This document shows positions 1-5,643 of a DNA stretch of 10,943 nucleotides, piece after piece. The notes under the pieces are model-generated. The model saw nothing but the letters and a program-made list of their open reading frames with translations, was not told where the DNA came from and made no database searches. The stretch spans positions 1 to 10,943 of the forward strand of contig JADZFI010000009.1 in NCBI GenBank assembly GCA_020850025.1, given 5' to 3'. Origin of the DNA: Saprospiraceae bacterium (GTDB lineage Bacteria > Bacteroidota > Bacteroidia > Chitinophagales > Saprospiraceae). A program made the position numbers and the translations under genes. Each line of letters begins with the position of its first letter. Within the stretch, counting starts at the first letter, position 1.

Positions 1-2
1 AA

Positions 3-158
3 TATGATGCTGGTAAGCCCAAGTGGAATGTTGAAGAGATTTTTATTGAAGGCCAGAACAAACCAATTGCGGTGGGCGGTAACATCGCAAAATGGACGCC
101 CTCAATAAGCGATTATCAAAGTCGAAAATGCAGCTGTGGCTGCAAAGTAATAAGATAA
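3..158 (+). CDS. C-terminal fragment of an unknown protein
   Basis: An open frame enters from the left edge and stops at TAA 156-158, giving the last 51 residues of a protein. The fragment is rich in Lys, Gly and Asn and ends in a cysteine cluster (C-S-C-G-C) five residues before the stop region. I do not recognise the family. The frame is chosen because it is the one that stays open to a point just before the next gene and because its composition is protein-like. The next gene on the same strand starts 33 nt later, so the two are probably co-transcribed. The cysteine cluster could bind metal or form disulfides, but that is a guess. Confidence 0.45.
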   Translation, partial: YDAGKPKWNVEEIFIEGQNKPIAVGGNIAKWTPSISDYQSRKCSCGCKVIR

Positions 159-191
159 CAAAACACTCGTTCACTTTTTAACAAATTTGAT

Positions 192-1001
192 ATGAAAATC
201 TTGCGCTCATCCTTTTTGGCATTGATGTTAGTTTTATTGACACAATGTAGCAAAAAAACTGACGAACCGTTGCCCAATTCACCGACTGATATATCAATTG
301 TAGGTCAAATCAGATCTGACAATCAACAAGATGCTGACGGTTTCGTTGTAATTCGTAATGAAGAGTACTTCAATGATAACAGAGCTGTATATGGAGGAAC
401 CTACAGTGGAGTTTTCTACACAGGAAGTGGTGCATCAAGGATAAGCACTTCAGCCGGCACATTAACAATTGCAGGCGTTTATGTGCCTTGGTTATCCGCA
501 AATGACCCGAGTAAATCGCAGTATCAAGAATATATGGGAACAAATCAAATGGAAATGAATACTGTGAAGAACAGTTATGGGGTCAATGTCCCGGTTGTTT
601 TAAGCGGAAATTCATCATTTCCAGGATTTGCTGCAAATGTTTACATGCCTAAAAAGATGTCTGCTACCTGTAGCAACATAATAGATGGCCAGTTGAGTAA
701 ATCCAATAATTTGACACTACAATGGGTTCCCGACAATACCGATCCAAATGCTAAGGTGTTTATTCTTTTAGCAACCGATAGCCCGGGCAACGGCCAAAAT
801 CCTGCTGCAATAGTAATTGAAACAGAAGATGATGGTCTTTATGTTCTCAACAGTTCTGTTTTCCAGTCTTTTCAAGTAGGCGGAACCGCAATACTTCACT
901 GCGGGCGGGGCCGGAGCATAATTACCGCTCAAGGACAAAAACAAATAGAAATACTTTCTGTGGTTGAGTCTAAGGCAGGTACTTTGACGGTGGTCCAATA
1001 G
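192..1001 (+). CDS. Unknown lipoprotein
   Basis: This 269-residue protein starts with a type II signal peptide: K2 and R5, a hydrophobic run at about residues 8-16, then the lipobox L-T-Q-C with the lipidated cysteine at 19. It is therefore expected on the periplasmic face of a membrane. The residues after Cys19 (SKKTDEP) do not resemble the acidic surface-export signal of Bacteroidota, so surface exposure is not supported. The mature part is rich in Ser, Gly, Asn and Thr with many alternating beta-type stretches, and has single cysteines near residues 160 and 236. I recognise no domain. The gene lies 33 nt after an unknown upstream gene on the same strand and ends convergently toward moaCB. 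Its base composition is AT-richer than the Moco genes. Confidence 0.8.
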   Translation: MKILRSSFLALMLVLLTQCSKKTDEPLPNSPTDISIVGQIRSDNQQDADGFVVIRNEEYFNDNRAVYGGTYSGVFYTGSGASRISTSAGTLTIAGVYVPWLSANDPSKSQYQEYMGTNQMEMNTVKNSYGVNVPVVLSGNSSFPGFAANVYMPKKMSATCSNIIDGQLSKSNNLTLQWVPDNTDPNAKVFILLATDSPGNGQNPAAIVIETEDDGLYVLNSSVFQSFQVGGTAILHCGRGRSIITAQGQKQIEILSVVESKAGTLTVVQ

Positions 1002-1025
1002 TCGCTTGTCTTACCGTAGCCCTTT

Positions 1026-1069
1026 TGTTTTTGTGTCGGGGTGACTGCAGTCACCCCGACACCAAAACA
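1026..1069. terminator. Near-perfect palindrome between convergent genes, probable bidirectional terminator
   Basis: Positions 1034-1061 form a 28-bp perfect palindrome centred on CTGCAG (arms GTCGGGGTGA and TCACCCCGAC). With one mismatch (1032/1063) the pairing extends to 1026-1069. A T-rich stretch precedes it on the + strand and an A-rich stretch follows, so each strand shows a GC-rich hairpin flanked by T-rich sequence when read from the other side. It sits 25 nt after the lipoprotein stop and faces the moaCB stop on the other strand, where a bidirectional terminator is expected. Confidence 0.55.
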
Positions 1070-1120
1070 CCAAAACACCAAAACACCAAAACACCAAAAC
1101 ACTAAAACACCAAAACACTA
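1061..1120. repeat. Octamer tandem array ACCAAAAC, ending in the moaCB stop codon
   Basis: Seven full 8-nt units run from 1061 to 1116: five ACCAAAAC, one ACTAAAAC and one ACCAAAAC. A half unit ACTA follows at 1117-1120. The last three bases of that half unit (CTA) are the reverse complement of the TAG stop codon of the minus-strand moaCB gene. The first unit overlaps the edge of the palindrome at 1034-1061. The array is a simple-sequence repeat with no spacers. Confidence 0.9.
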
Positions 1121-2032
1121 ATCATGTCTGGCAAACTCCATGACCCGGAAAATATGGAGCAGGTAAGGGAACAGGGCGTCCATGCTTTCCTGGGCGCCAC
1201 GGGTGGAGCCGGGCAGGGCCAGAATGAGGGTATTGCCTTTCAAACCGCCCAGGCTGCGGGATAGCATGGAGTAGGGCATGTGTTCTTGGCCGTAGCTGCG
1301 AGCGGTTTCCCCAATGCCGGGTATTTCGCGGTCGAGCAGCGGACGAATGGCTTCCGGAGTCACGTCGCGGGGCGACAAACCGGTGCCGCCGGTGAGGATA
1401 ATGAGGTCGTATTGTTGTTCATGCAAGGATTGTACCTTTTTTTGAATGGCCTCCACTTCATCCGGTACCACGGAAAAATCTTCCACAGATACCTGTTGGT
1501 AGCCTTCCAGTTTCTCGCGTATGGCCAAGCCGGCGCGGTCTTCTTTTTTACCCGCCGCAATACTGTCGGAGCAAACGATCACAGCCGCCCGAACGGGTTT
1601 GTTGAGCTTGTCTTTGTACTGCGATTTTCCGCCCTTTTTTTCCAACAACTTGATGCTCAGAATCTCAATACCCTTGTCGATGGGCTTTAGCATATCGTAC
1701 ATGGTGAGGGCGGCTACTGAAGCGCCATGCATGGCTTCCACCTCCACGCCGGTGCGGTAGAGGGTTTGCACTTCTACGAGGATCTCAATATCCAGCTCAT
1801 GTATCTGGTGGGCAATCTGGGTGTATTCCACCGGCAGCGGATGGCAATCCGGAATCATATCGCTGGTGCGCTTCACGCCGAACAAACCGGCAATCCGGCT
1901 GGCCTCCAGCACATCCCCTTTGGGCACAGTGCGCCGTAAAACAGCTTCAATGGTATCGGGGCTGCTCACGCGCACAATAGCGCGCGCAATGGCGGTGCGG
2001 TGAGTTTTAGACTTGTGGGTAATGTTTACCAT
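1118..2032 (-). CDS. moaCB: Fusion of MoaC (cyclic pyranopterin monophosphate synthase) and MoaB/MogA-like domain
   Basis: The protein has 304 residues in two domains. Residues 1-140 are MoaC, which converts the GTP-derived 3',8-cyclo intermediate made by MoaA into cyclic pyranopterin monophosphate. Expected catalytic residues are present: K38 in KGDVL, H64 in DCHPL, E97 and E99 in VEVEA, and D113 and K116 in YDMLK. Residues 147-300 are a MoaB/MogA fold with the molybdopterin-binding TGGTGLSPRDVT (214-225) and the later GSTRGAQESM (275-284); this family adenylylates molybdopterin before metal insertion. The N-terminus begins at MVNITH, so the short segment that usually precedes MVDV in MoaC is absent. 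An AGGA lies about 8 nt before the ATG. The gene follows the 97-residue unknown gene by 23 nt. Fused MoaC-MoaB proteins are known, so the fusion is unusual but not new. Confidence 0.93.
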   Translation of the reverse strand: MVNITHKSKTHRTAIARAIVRVSSPDTIEAVLRRTVPKGDVLEASRIAGLFGVKRTSDMIPDCHPLPVEYTQIAHQIHELDIEILVEVQTLYRTGVEVEAMHGASVAALTMYDMLKPIDKGIEILSIKLLEKKGGKSQYKDKLNKPVRAAVIVCSDSIAAGKKEDRAGLAIREKLEGYQQVSVEDFSVVPDEVEAIQKKVQSLHEQQYDLIILTGGTGLSPRDVTPEAIRPLLDREIPGIGETARSYGQEHMPYSMLSRSLGGLKGNTLILALPGSTRGAQESMDALFPYLLHIFRVMEFARHD

Positions 2033-2055
2033 GGAAGAACATCCTGGTTTTGGGA

Positions 2056-2349
2056 TTATTTGGTTGCGAATGTCTTCTCCAATTTATCAGCGGGTATGTC
2101 TTCCCATGCTTCAATAATGAAAAGGGTCAACTCGCGTACTAAACGCGAATCCATATTTTCTGGCAACTCATTCAGTATAGAAGTGACAACTTTGGTGAGT
2201 GGTAAATCGGGATGGGTACAACGGAGTTGCGCTATTTTGTCAGCAATATTATCCTGTTGGGCAAGCAGGTAAGATTTGTGGTAAGGAATGGTATCCTTGT
2301 TTTTAGCAAAAAAGGCATTCGCTAATATGACGCCCTGTTTATCTTTCAT
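2056..2349 (-). CDS. Small unknown protein paired with the DUF6934 gene
   Basis: This 97-residue protein is soluble, has no signal peptide or membrane segment, and appears mostly helical. It carries acidic and basic residues throughout and a single cysteine near residue 44. I do not recognise the family. It starts 24 nt after the DUF6934 stop and ends 23 nt before moaCB, so it is in the same transcription unit as both. The close pairing of two small soluble genes inside a Moco cluster suggests they act together, possibly as a toxin-antitoxin-like or immunity-like pair. Nothing in the residues proves this; an ordinary cytoplasmic accessory role is equally possible. Confidence 0.7.
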   Translation of the reverse strand: MKDKQGVILANAFFAKNKDTIPYHKSYLLAQQDNIADKIAQLRCTHPDLPLTKVVTSILNELPENMDSRLVRELTLFIIEAWEDIPADKLEKTFATK

Positions 2350-2373
2350 GATGGCATGAATTTTCGTTCAAAA

Positions 2374-2814
2374 TTAATGAGGTTTCCTGAAAAGTTCAAA
2401 TGCGTCGAATACCACGTTGGGATCGTATGCCCTCCACAAACGCCCCTTCTTTCCAAAAATCTCAAAAACCTCTTGAATCTCCTCTAATCGCCGTCTAAAT
2501 ATCAAATTATACAGCCATTTTCGTTTTTCGTCAACCGGAAAAATAACCAGCGAACACCCTGGGTGTTTTTCCGAAAAAAGCAAGGCTGCTTGCGCAACCG
2601 TACCGATTACTTTGGCGACATCGTTGTTATTTGTTTTTATGGTGTCATCAATTCCACCATCGGGCTGAACGTCTCCAAAAGCAAGATTCCAGCGATTTCT
2701 GTGGTAGGGACTTATAATGATGACCTTCATCACTCGTCCCATGCGCCCTTCACTAAAAAATATGAATTGCGTTGTGTTTTCGTTTGGGTAAAGTTGGTAG
2801 GTATTGTCAATCAT
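2374..2814 (-). CDS. DUF6934 family protein
   Basis: This 146-residue cytoplasmic protein matches from memory the Bacteroidota-restricted DUF6934 pattern: an N-terminal Y..L..N beta strand, FxSEGxxGRVxKV (19-31), a YNLAFGD-like WNLAFGD (42-48), GxIDD (54-57), a TNNND stretch (61-65), a VxxTVxxA helix (69-77), then a helix RRRLEEIQEVFEIFG near 107-121 and a C-terminal W..Y strand. Length fits the family. No catalytic motif is recognisable and no function is established to my knowledge. The start at 2814 agrees with the family's usual 18-20 residues before the SEG motif. It opens a two-gene unit with the small gene at 2056-2349, preceded by a promoter-like sequence and an inverted repeat. The pair lies between moaE and moaCB, where no such genes are needed for cofactor synthesis. 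Confidence 0.8.
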   Translation of the reverse strand: MIDNTYQLYPNENTTQFIFFSEGRMGRVMKVIIISPYHRNRWNLAFGDVQPDGGIDDTIKTNNNDVAKVIGTVAQAALLFSEKHPGCSLVIFPVDEKRKWLYNLIFRRRLEEIQEVFEIFGKKGRLWRAYDPNVVFDAFELFRKPH

Positions 2815-2827
2815 GGGGTTCTCAGGT

Positions 2828-2851
2828 AGACAGATGAAGTGATTTCTGTCT
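2828..2851. promoter_or_regulatory. Inverted repeat upstream of the DUF6934 gene, possible operator
   Basis: AGACAGA (2828-2834) and TCTGTCT (2845-2851) form a perfect 7-bp inverted repeat around a 10-nt centre. It lies 14-37 nt upstream of the DUF6934 ATG and downstream of the promoter-like boxes, so it falls in the expected untranslated leader. It could be a repressor site, for example for autoregulation, or a small RNA hairpin close to the start codon. The assignment is inferred from position only. Confidence 0.35.
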
Positions 2852-2869
2852 GATTAAGAGTTCTCCCTA

Positions 2870-2900
2870 TAAAATTACAGATTTTTCAATACTGCACAAT
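2870..2900 (-). promoter_or_regulatory. Bacteroidota-type promoter for the DUF6934 pair
   Basis: On the minus strand TAATTTTA (2877-2870) matches seven of eight positions of the Bacteroidota -7 box TAnnTTTG. ATTG (2900-2897) lies 19 nt upstream, at a suitable distance for the -33 TTTG element. This would give a leader of roughly 50 nt before the ATG at 2814. The boxes lie in the AT-rich gap between moaE and the DUF6934 gene, supporting a separate transcription start for the inserted pair and possibly moaCB. Confidence 0.4.
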
Positions 2901-2939
2901 AGTCTTGCCTGGAATAAACTAAATATTAACCACGTTCTC

Positions 2940-3419
2940 TCAAACGCCGTCCACCGTCTTCTTCCATACATACGTCTCATCCCCCAATATTTCCTTTCCC
3001 CAGATAGGCGCCTCTTTTTTGATGCGCTCCACCATTTCCGTGCAGGCATCAATGGCTTCTTTGCGGTGTGCGGCGGAGGTGAATACGAATAAACAGATTT
3101 CGCCGGCCGGCACGGTACCCAGGCTGTGGTAGATGTGCATGCAGGTGAGCGGGTATTTGGCGAAAATGTCTTCGCGGATTTCGTGAAGTTTTTCTTCGGC
3201 CATTTCGGTGTAAGCGGTGTATTCAATGGCCGCCACGGTTTGTTCACCTATCACATCCTTGCGCACCTGGCCCAGGAAAATGCTGTGCCCGCCAATGCCG
3301 GTTTTGCTGCTGTGTTTGGCAATGGAATCGGCAATGAAGGCCGGGGAGATGGGGCCTTCCATGAACACTTTTTTGGGCTTGTGCGATTTTTCGGTGGTGT
3401 TTACTGCCGGGTTTTCCAT
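2940..3419 (-). CDS. moaE: MoaE, molybdopterin synthase large (catalytic) subunit
   Basis: MoaE, with the thiocarboxylated small subunit MoaD, inserts two sulfurs into cyclic pyranopterin monophosphate to make molybdopterin. From the ATG at 3419 the protein has 159 residues, the usual length. The frame opens upstream at 3515, but a strong Shine-Dalgarno AAAAGGAGG (3437-3429) lies 9 nt before 3419, and the extra 32 residues have no family counterpart. Family landmarks are GQVR (50-53), the EYxxYxxMA stretch (66-74), the HxxGxxxxGE region (98-107), SxxHR (115-119) and K134 in KKEAPIW. After Trp140 the expected second active-site lysine is Gly141, with Lys142 next. The start overlaps the end of moeB by 19 nt, implying coupled translation. 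The last residues (TVDGV) come from two heptamers of the ACGGTNN family. Confidence 0.93.
   Translation of the reverse strand: MENPAVNTTEKSHKPKKVFMEGPISPAFIADSIAKHSSKTGIGGHSIFLGQVRKDVIGEQTVAAIEYTAYTEMAEEKLHEIREDIFAKYPLTCMHIYHSLGTVPAGEICLFVFTSAAHRKEAIDACTEMVERIKKEAPIWGKEILGDETYVWKKTVDGV
2944..2957 (-). repeat. Two heptamers (ACGGTGG, ACGGCGT) inside the moaE 3' end
   Basis: On the minus strand ACGGTGG (2957-2951) is followed directly by ACGGCGT (2950-2944), then the bases TT and the TGA stop overlapping at 2942-2940. ACGGTGG is the same unit that occurs in both arrays around the four-helix-bundle gene. These bases encode the C-terminal T-V-D-G-V of MoaE. With only two units this may be chance, but the shared unit and the position beside a stop codon match the other arrays. 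Confidence 0.5.
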
Positions 3420-4486
3420 TTGAGAATGCCTCCTTTTAGATGGTAAACAGACTTTACAGGCAATCGTTCCGTAATAAGGTTCAATGCCGTTACACTTCTT
3501 ACGCCCGACTGGCAAAAAACCACCAGCGGACGCTCCGGATCAATGAGGTGCAGGTTTTGTTCCAGCTCGGCCAGCGGAATGCGCAGGTGCTCGAATTCTG
3601 TCACCTTGGGCCACTCTTGCAGGTTGCGTACATCGAGGATCTGAGGGGCTATTTCTGCCCGGATGCGATCGAAGGTTTGCCCGTCAATATCTTGATAATC
3701 AGAAGCTTGCATGTTACAAAACCAGTCGTAGTTCATTTCGCGGAAATCCTCGGCGCTTTCGGGCGCCTGCACATCCGTTCGGGGCACAAGATCCAGCGTA
3801 TAGGTGGAATGATGCAATATTTGGTAGCAAAATAGCCGGTTGGCCATGAGCGTGCCTATTCCAGCGATCAGTTTGATGGCTTCAGCGGCCTGCATGGTTC
3901 CGATGATGCCCGGCAAAACACCCAGCACGCCCGCTTCGTTGCAATCTGCCACTTCGCCGGGCTGAGGAGGCTTGGGGAATAAATCCCTGTAACTACTGCT
4001 GATACCTTTCACCGGCCAGTGAAACACGCTCATCTGGCCTTCGAAGCGATAAACGGATCCGTATATCAGCGGTTTTTTCAACAGACGGCAGGCGTCGTCT
4101 ATGAGATAACGGGTAGGAAAATTATCGGAAGCGTCCAGGATCACGTCGAATCCGACCAGGATGTCCAGCGCATTATGTGTGCTGATCCTGGTTTGAAAAA
4201 CCTGAATCTCCAGGGCGCTGTTCATGGCCTTTAGTCTGCGAGCTGCCACTTCTGCCTTGGGTTGGCCCAAGTCCTGTTCTGTGTACAATATCTGCCGGTG
4301 CAGGTTGGAAAGTTCCACCACATCAAAATCAGCCAATCCAATGCGTCCCAGTCCTGAAGCCGCCAGATATTGCAGGGCAGGGCATCCCAAGCCGCCGGCC
4401 CCTATGACCAGCACACTCCCTGCGGCCAGTCGCTGCTGGCCGCTTTCGCCCAGTTCAGGGAGAAGGGTTTGTTTGTGGAAACGCAT
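3401..4486 (-). CDS. moeB: MoeB/ThiF-type adenylyltransferase fused to a rhodanese domain
   Basis: This 361-residue protein combines an E1-like domain (about 1-240) with a C-terminal rhodanese (about 262-361), as in MOCS3/Uba4. It would adenylate the C-terminal glycine of MoaD and supply sulfur to form its thiocarboxylate. Visible are the nucleotide-binding GAGGLG (29-34), DFD (53-55), SNLHRQ (60-65), K77, the DASDNFPTR Mg/ATP loop (118-126), and Cys182 at the position of the MoeB cysteine in CxEAGV. The rhodanese catalytic loop is CQSGVRS with Cys325. The two zinc-binding CxxC pairs of classical MoeB are gone: CYRC reads SYRD (165-168), and no C-terminal CxxC precedes the rhodanese. No MoaD or ThiS gene is in the window, so a ThiF role in thiamine synthesis cannot be excluded; moaE, overlapping it, argues for Moco. 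Confidence 0.9.
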   Translation of the reverse strand: MRFHKQTLLPELGESGQQRLAAGSVLVIGAGGLGCPALQYLAASGLGRIGLADFDVVELSNLHRQILYTEQDLGQPKAEVAARRLKAMNSALEIQVFQTRISTHNALDILVGFDVILDASDNFPTRYLIDDACRLLKKPLIYGSVYRFEGQMSVFHWPVKGISSSYRDLFPKPPQPGEVADCNEAGVLGVLPGIIGTMQAAEAIKLIAGIGTLMANRLFCYQILHHSTYTLDLVPRTDVQAPESAEDFREMNYDWFCNMQASDYQDIDGQTFDRIRAEIAPQILDVRNLQEWPKVTEFEHLRIPLAELEQNLHLIDPERPLVVFCQSGVRSVTALNLITERLPVKSVYHLKGGILKWKTRQ

Positions 4487-4513
4487 TGGATGGGCGATTT
4501 TGGGAAATGGATC

Positions 4514-5125
4514 CTACCCTTTTTTCCACTTAATGCCGCAACCGATGGCCTTGGTTTCTTTAGTAGCCACCTCCTGGCCGCTCATCAGCGCTTCAACAGC
4601 ATTGGCCAGGTACTTTTCCTTGACCATAGCTGGGTCTTCGGAATTGTCGTCAATGGCGCCAATGTAGCGCACTACACGATCTTTGTCCAGCAGGTACACA
4701 TGCGGGGTGCGGGTAGCGCCATAGGCCTTGGCAATTTCCTGCGTTTCGTCGTACAGGTAGTGGAAAGGATATTTCTTCTTTTTGGCCAGCTTTTTCATGT
4801 TTTCGTAGCTGTCCTGTGGCTGCACGTCTTTGTCGTTTGGATTGATGGCCACCACAGGATAGCCCAGTGGTGCATATTTTTTGTGGAGGTCAATGAGGCG
4901 CTGCTCATAGGCCTTTGCATACGGGCAATGGTTGCAGGTGAACACCACAATGTAGCCTTTGGCATTTTTGATGCCGGCCAGCGATACCTGTTTGCCTTTC
5001 ACATTGACCAGGCTGAAATCGCGGGCGGTATCTCCCACTTTGTAGCCATTGCCAGGTGCAGGTTTAAACGACATGGCCGCGAAAGCCATGGAAAAGAGGA
5101 GTAGAAATGCGGTTGTTTTTTTCAT
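4514..5125 (-). CDS. Secreted peroxiredoxin/thioredoxin-like protein with CNHC motif
   Basis: The protein has 203 residues. Residues 1-20 form a signal peptide (K2-K3, hydrophobic 6-19), so it acts outside the cytoplasm. The rest is an AhpC/TSA thioredoxin fold: VGDTARDFSL (30-39), then VFTCNHCPYA with the CxxC cysteines at 64 and 67, a conserved NPND (95-98) and TRTPHVYLLD (138-147) with cis-proline 141. The C-N-H-C-P-Y signature marks the PRX-like thioredoxin group rather than classical DsbA or TlpA. It probably reduces or transfers disulfides in the periplasm. The moeB start is 27 nt downstream, so the two may be co-transcribed. A heptamer array lies immediately upstream, beginning 14 nt before the ATG, where its promoter or RBS would be expected. 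Confidence 0.88.
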   Translation of the reverse strand: MKKTTAFLLLFSMAFAAMSFKPAPGNGYKVGDTARDFSLVNVKGKQVSLAGIKNAKGYIVVFTCNHCPYAKAYEQRLIDLHKKYAPLGYPVVAINPNDKDVQPQDSYENMKKLAKKKKYPFHYLYDETQEIAKAYGATRTPHVYLLDKDRVVRYIGAIDDNSEDPAMVKEKYLANAVEALMSGQEVATKETKAIGCGIKWKKG

Positions 5126-5138
5126 GTTGTAACTTTAG

Positions 5139-5173
5139 ACGGTTTACGGTTTACGGCTTACGGTGGACGGTGG
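5139..5173. repeat. Heptamer array ACGGTNN, left arm (5 units)
   Basis: Five contiguous 7-nt units on the + strand: ACGGTTT, ACGGTTT, ACGGCTT, ACGGTGG, ACGGTGG. The array ends at the base next to the TAA stop (5176-5174) of the minus-strand four-helix-bundle gene and lies 14 nt upstream of the thioredoxin-like gene's ATG. The stretch 5153-5171 is the perfect reverse complement of 5646-5664 in the array beyond the gene, giving a 19-bp terminal inverted repeat. Confidence 0.9.
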
Positions 5174-5581
5174 TTAGAGTGGCAAAAATAGGGACAAGAA
5201 GAGCCAGGATATAATTTTGACTGGATTGTTGCCTCCACGGGCCTTGATAAGGTTTTTTAGTGATGCGCGAATTTTTTCAGACAGATTTTCCAGTTCATAT
5301 AATTTATCTGCATCAATATAACCGAGTCGGTGTGTAATGTTTAGTTGGGTAATGACCTCTGCTATAGAGCCTTTAGATATCTGGAAGAAATGAACGGATT
5401 GACGATTAGAGTCTCTTTCATCGCCTTCTGCGATATTAGAGCCAATGGAAACTACGGCTCTTCTTAATTGATCTATGAGACCAAAGTCCCGTTGAAAATT
5501 GCCGGAATTTGTGATTTTGTAATCTTCCTCTGTAAGAGTCATAGCATCCTGCCAAACTCGTAGATTTTTGAAATTTCCCAT
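5174..5581 (-). CDS. Four-helix-bundle protein (S23/IVS family)
   Basis: This 135-residue protein matches the small four-helix-bundle family first named from ORFs in 23S rRNA intervening sequences. Landmarks are the NFKNLRVWQDA start (3-13), GLIDQLRRAVVSIGSNIAEG (34-53), a QFLQIA-like HFFQISKGSIAE segment (64-75), and a helix with LGYID (86-90). The last 20-odd residues (from about 113, KARGG onward, ending hydrophobic) have no family counterpart and look like read-through to the edge of the repeat array. Its function is unknown; related folds include the Avd protein of diversity-generating retroelements. There is no 23S rRNA here. The gene lies between two oppositely oriented heptamer arrays and carries its own promoter-like boxes, so the whole unit may be a mobile cassette. 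Confidence 0.85.
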   Translation of the reverse strand: MGNFKNLRVWQDAMTLTEEDYKITNSGNFQRDFGLIDQLRRAVVSIGSNIAEGDERDSNRQSVHFFQISKGSIAEVITQLNITHRLGYIDADKLYELENLSEKIRASLKNLIKARGGNNPVKIISWLFLSLFLPL

Positions 5582-5592
5582 TTTTCATTGAT

Positions 5593-5641
5593 TTTAGTGA
5601 GATGATCCACTAAATTACCAATAAACATTCAAAATTCCAAA
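5593..5641 (-). promoter_or_regulatory. Promoter and possible operator of the four-helix-bundle gene
   Basis: On the minus strand TTTG (5641-5638) and TAATTTAG (5617-5610) are separated by 20 nt, matching the Bacteroidota -33/-7 arrangement with one mismatch in the -7 box. A perfect 7-bp inverted repeat, TTTAGTG (5593-5599) and CACTAAA (5608-5614), overlaps the -7 box and the expected start of transcription. A protein bound there would block the promoter. The leader to the ATG at 5581 would be about 20-25 nt. Confidence 0.35.
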
Positions 5642-5643
5642 TT

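Noticed and set aside
2877..2939. Moco riboswitch or terminator after moaE
   Set aside because: The stretch is AT-rich and shows no GC-rich hairpin or conserved riboswitch core that I can recognise.
2867..3247. Open frame of 126 codons on the - strand
   Set aside because: It overlaps moaE in another frame of the same strand and has a biased Arg/Ser/Pro/Trp composition; moaE has the family motifs.
3420..3515. N-terminal extension of MoaE by 32 residues
   Set aside because: A strong AAAAGGAGG lies just before the ATG at 3419, the shorter protein has the family length, and the extension is out-of-frame moeB sequence.
4370..5104. Open frame of 244 codons on the + strand
   Set aside because: It lies antisense across the thioredoxin-like gene and the start of moeB, both of which have clear motifs; no recognisable domain.
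5174..5581. rRNA intervening sequence
   Set aside because: The protein family fits, but there is no 23S rRNA sequence on either side; both neighbours are protein-coding.
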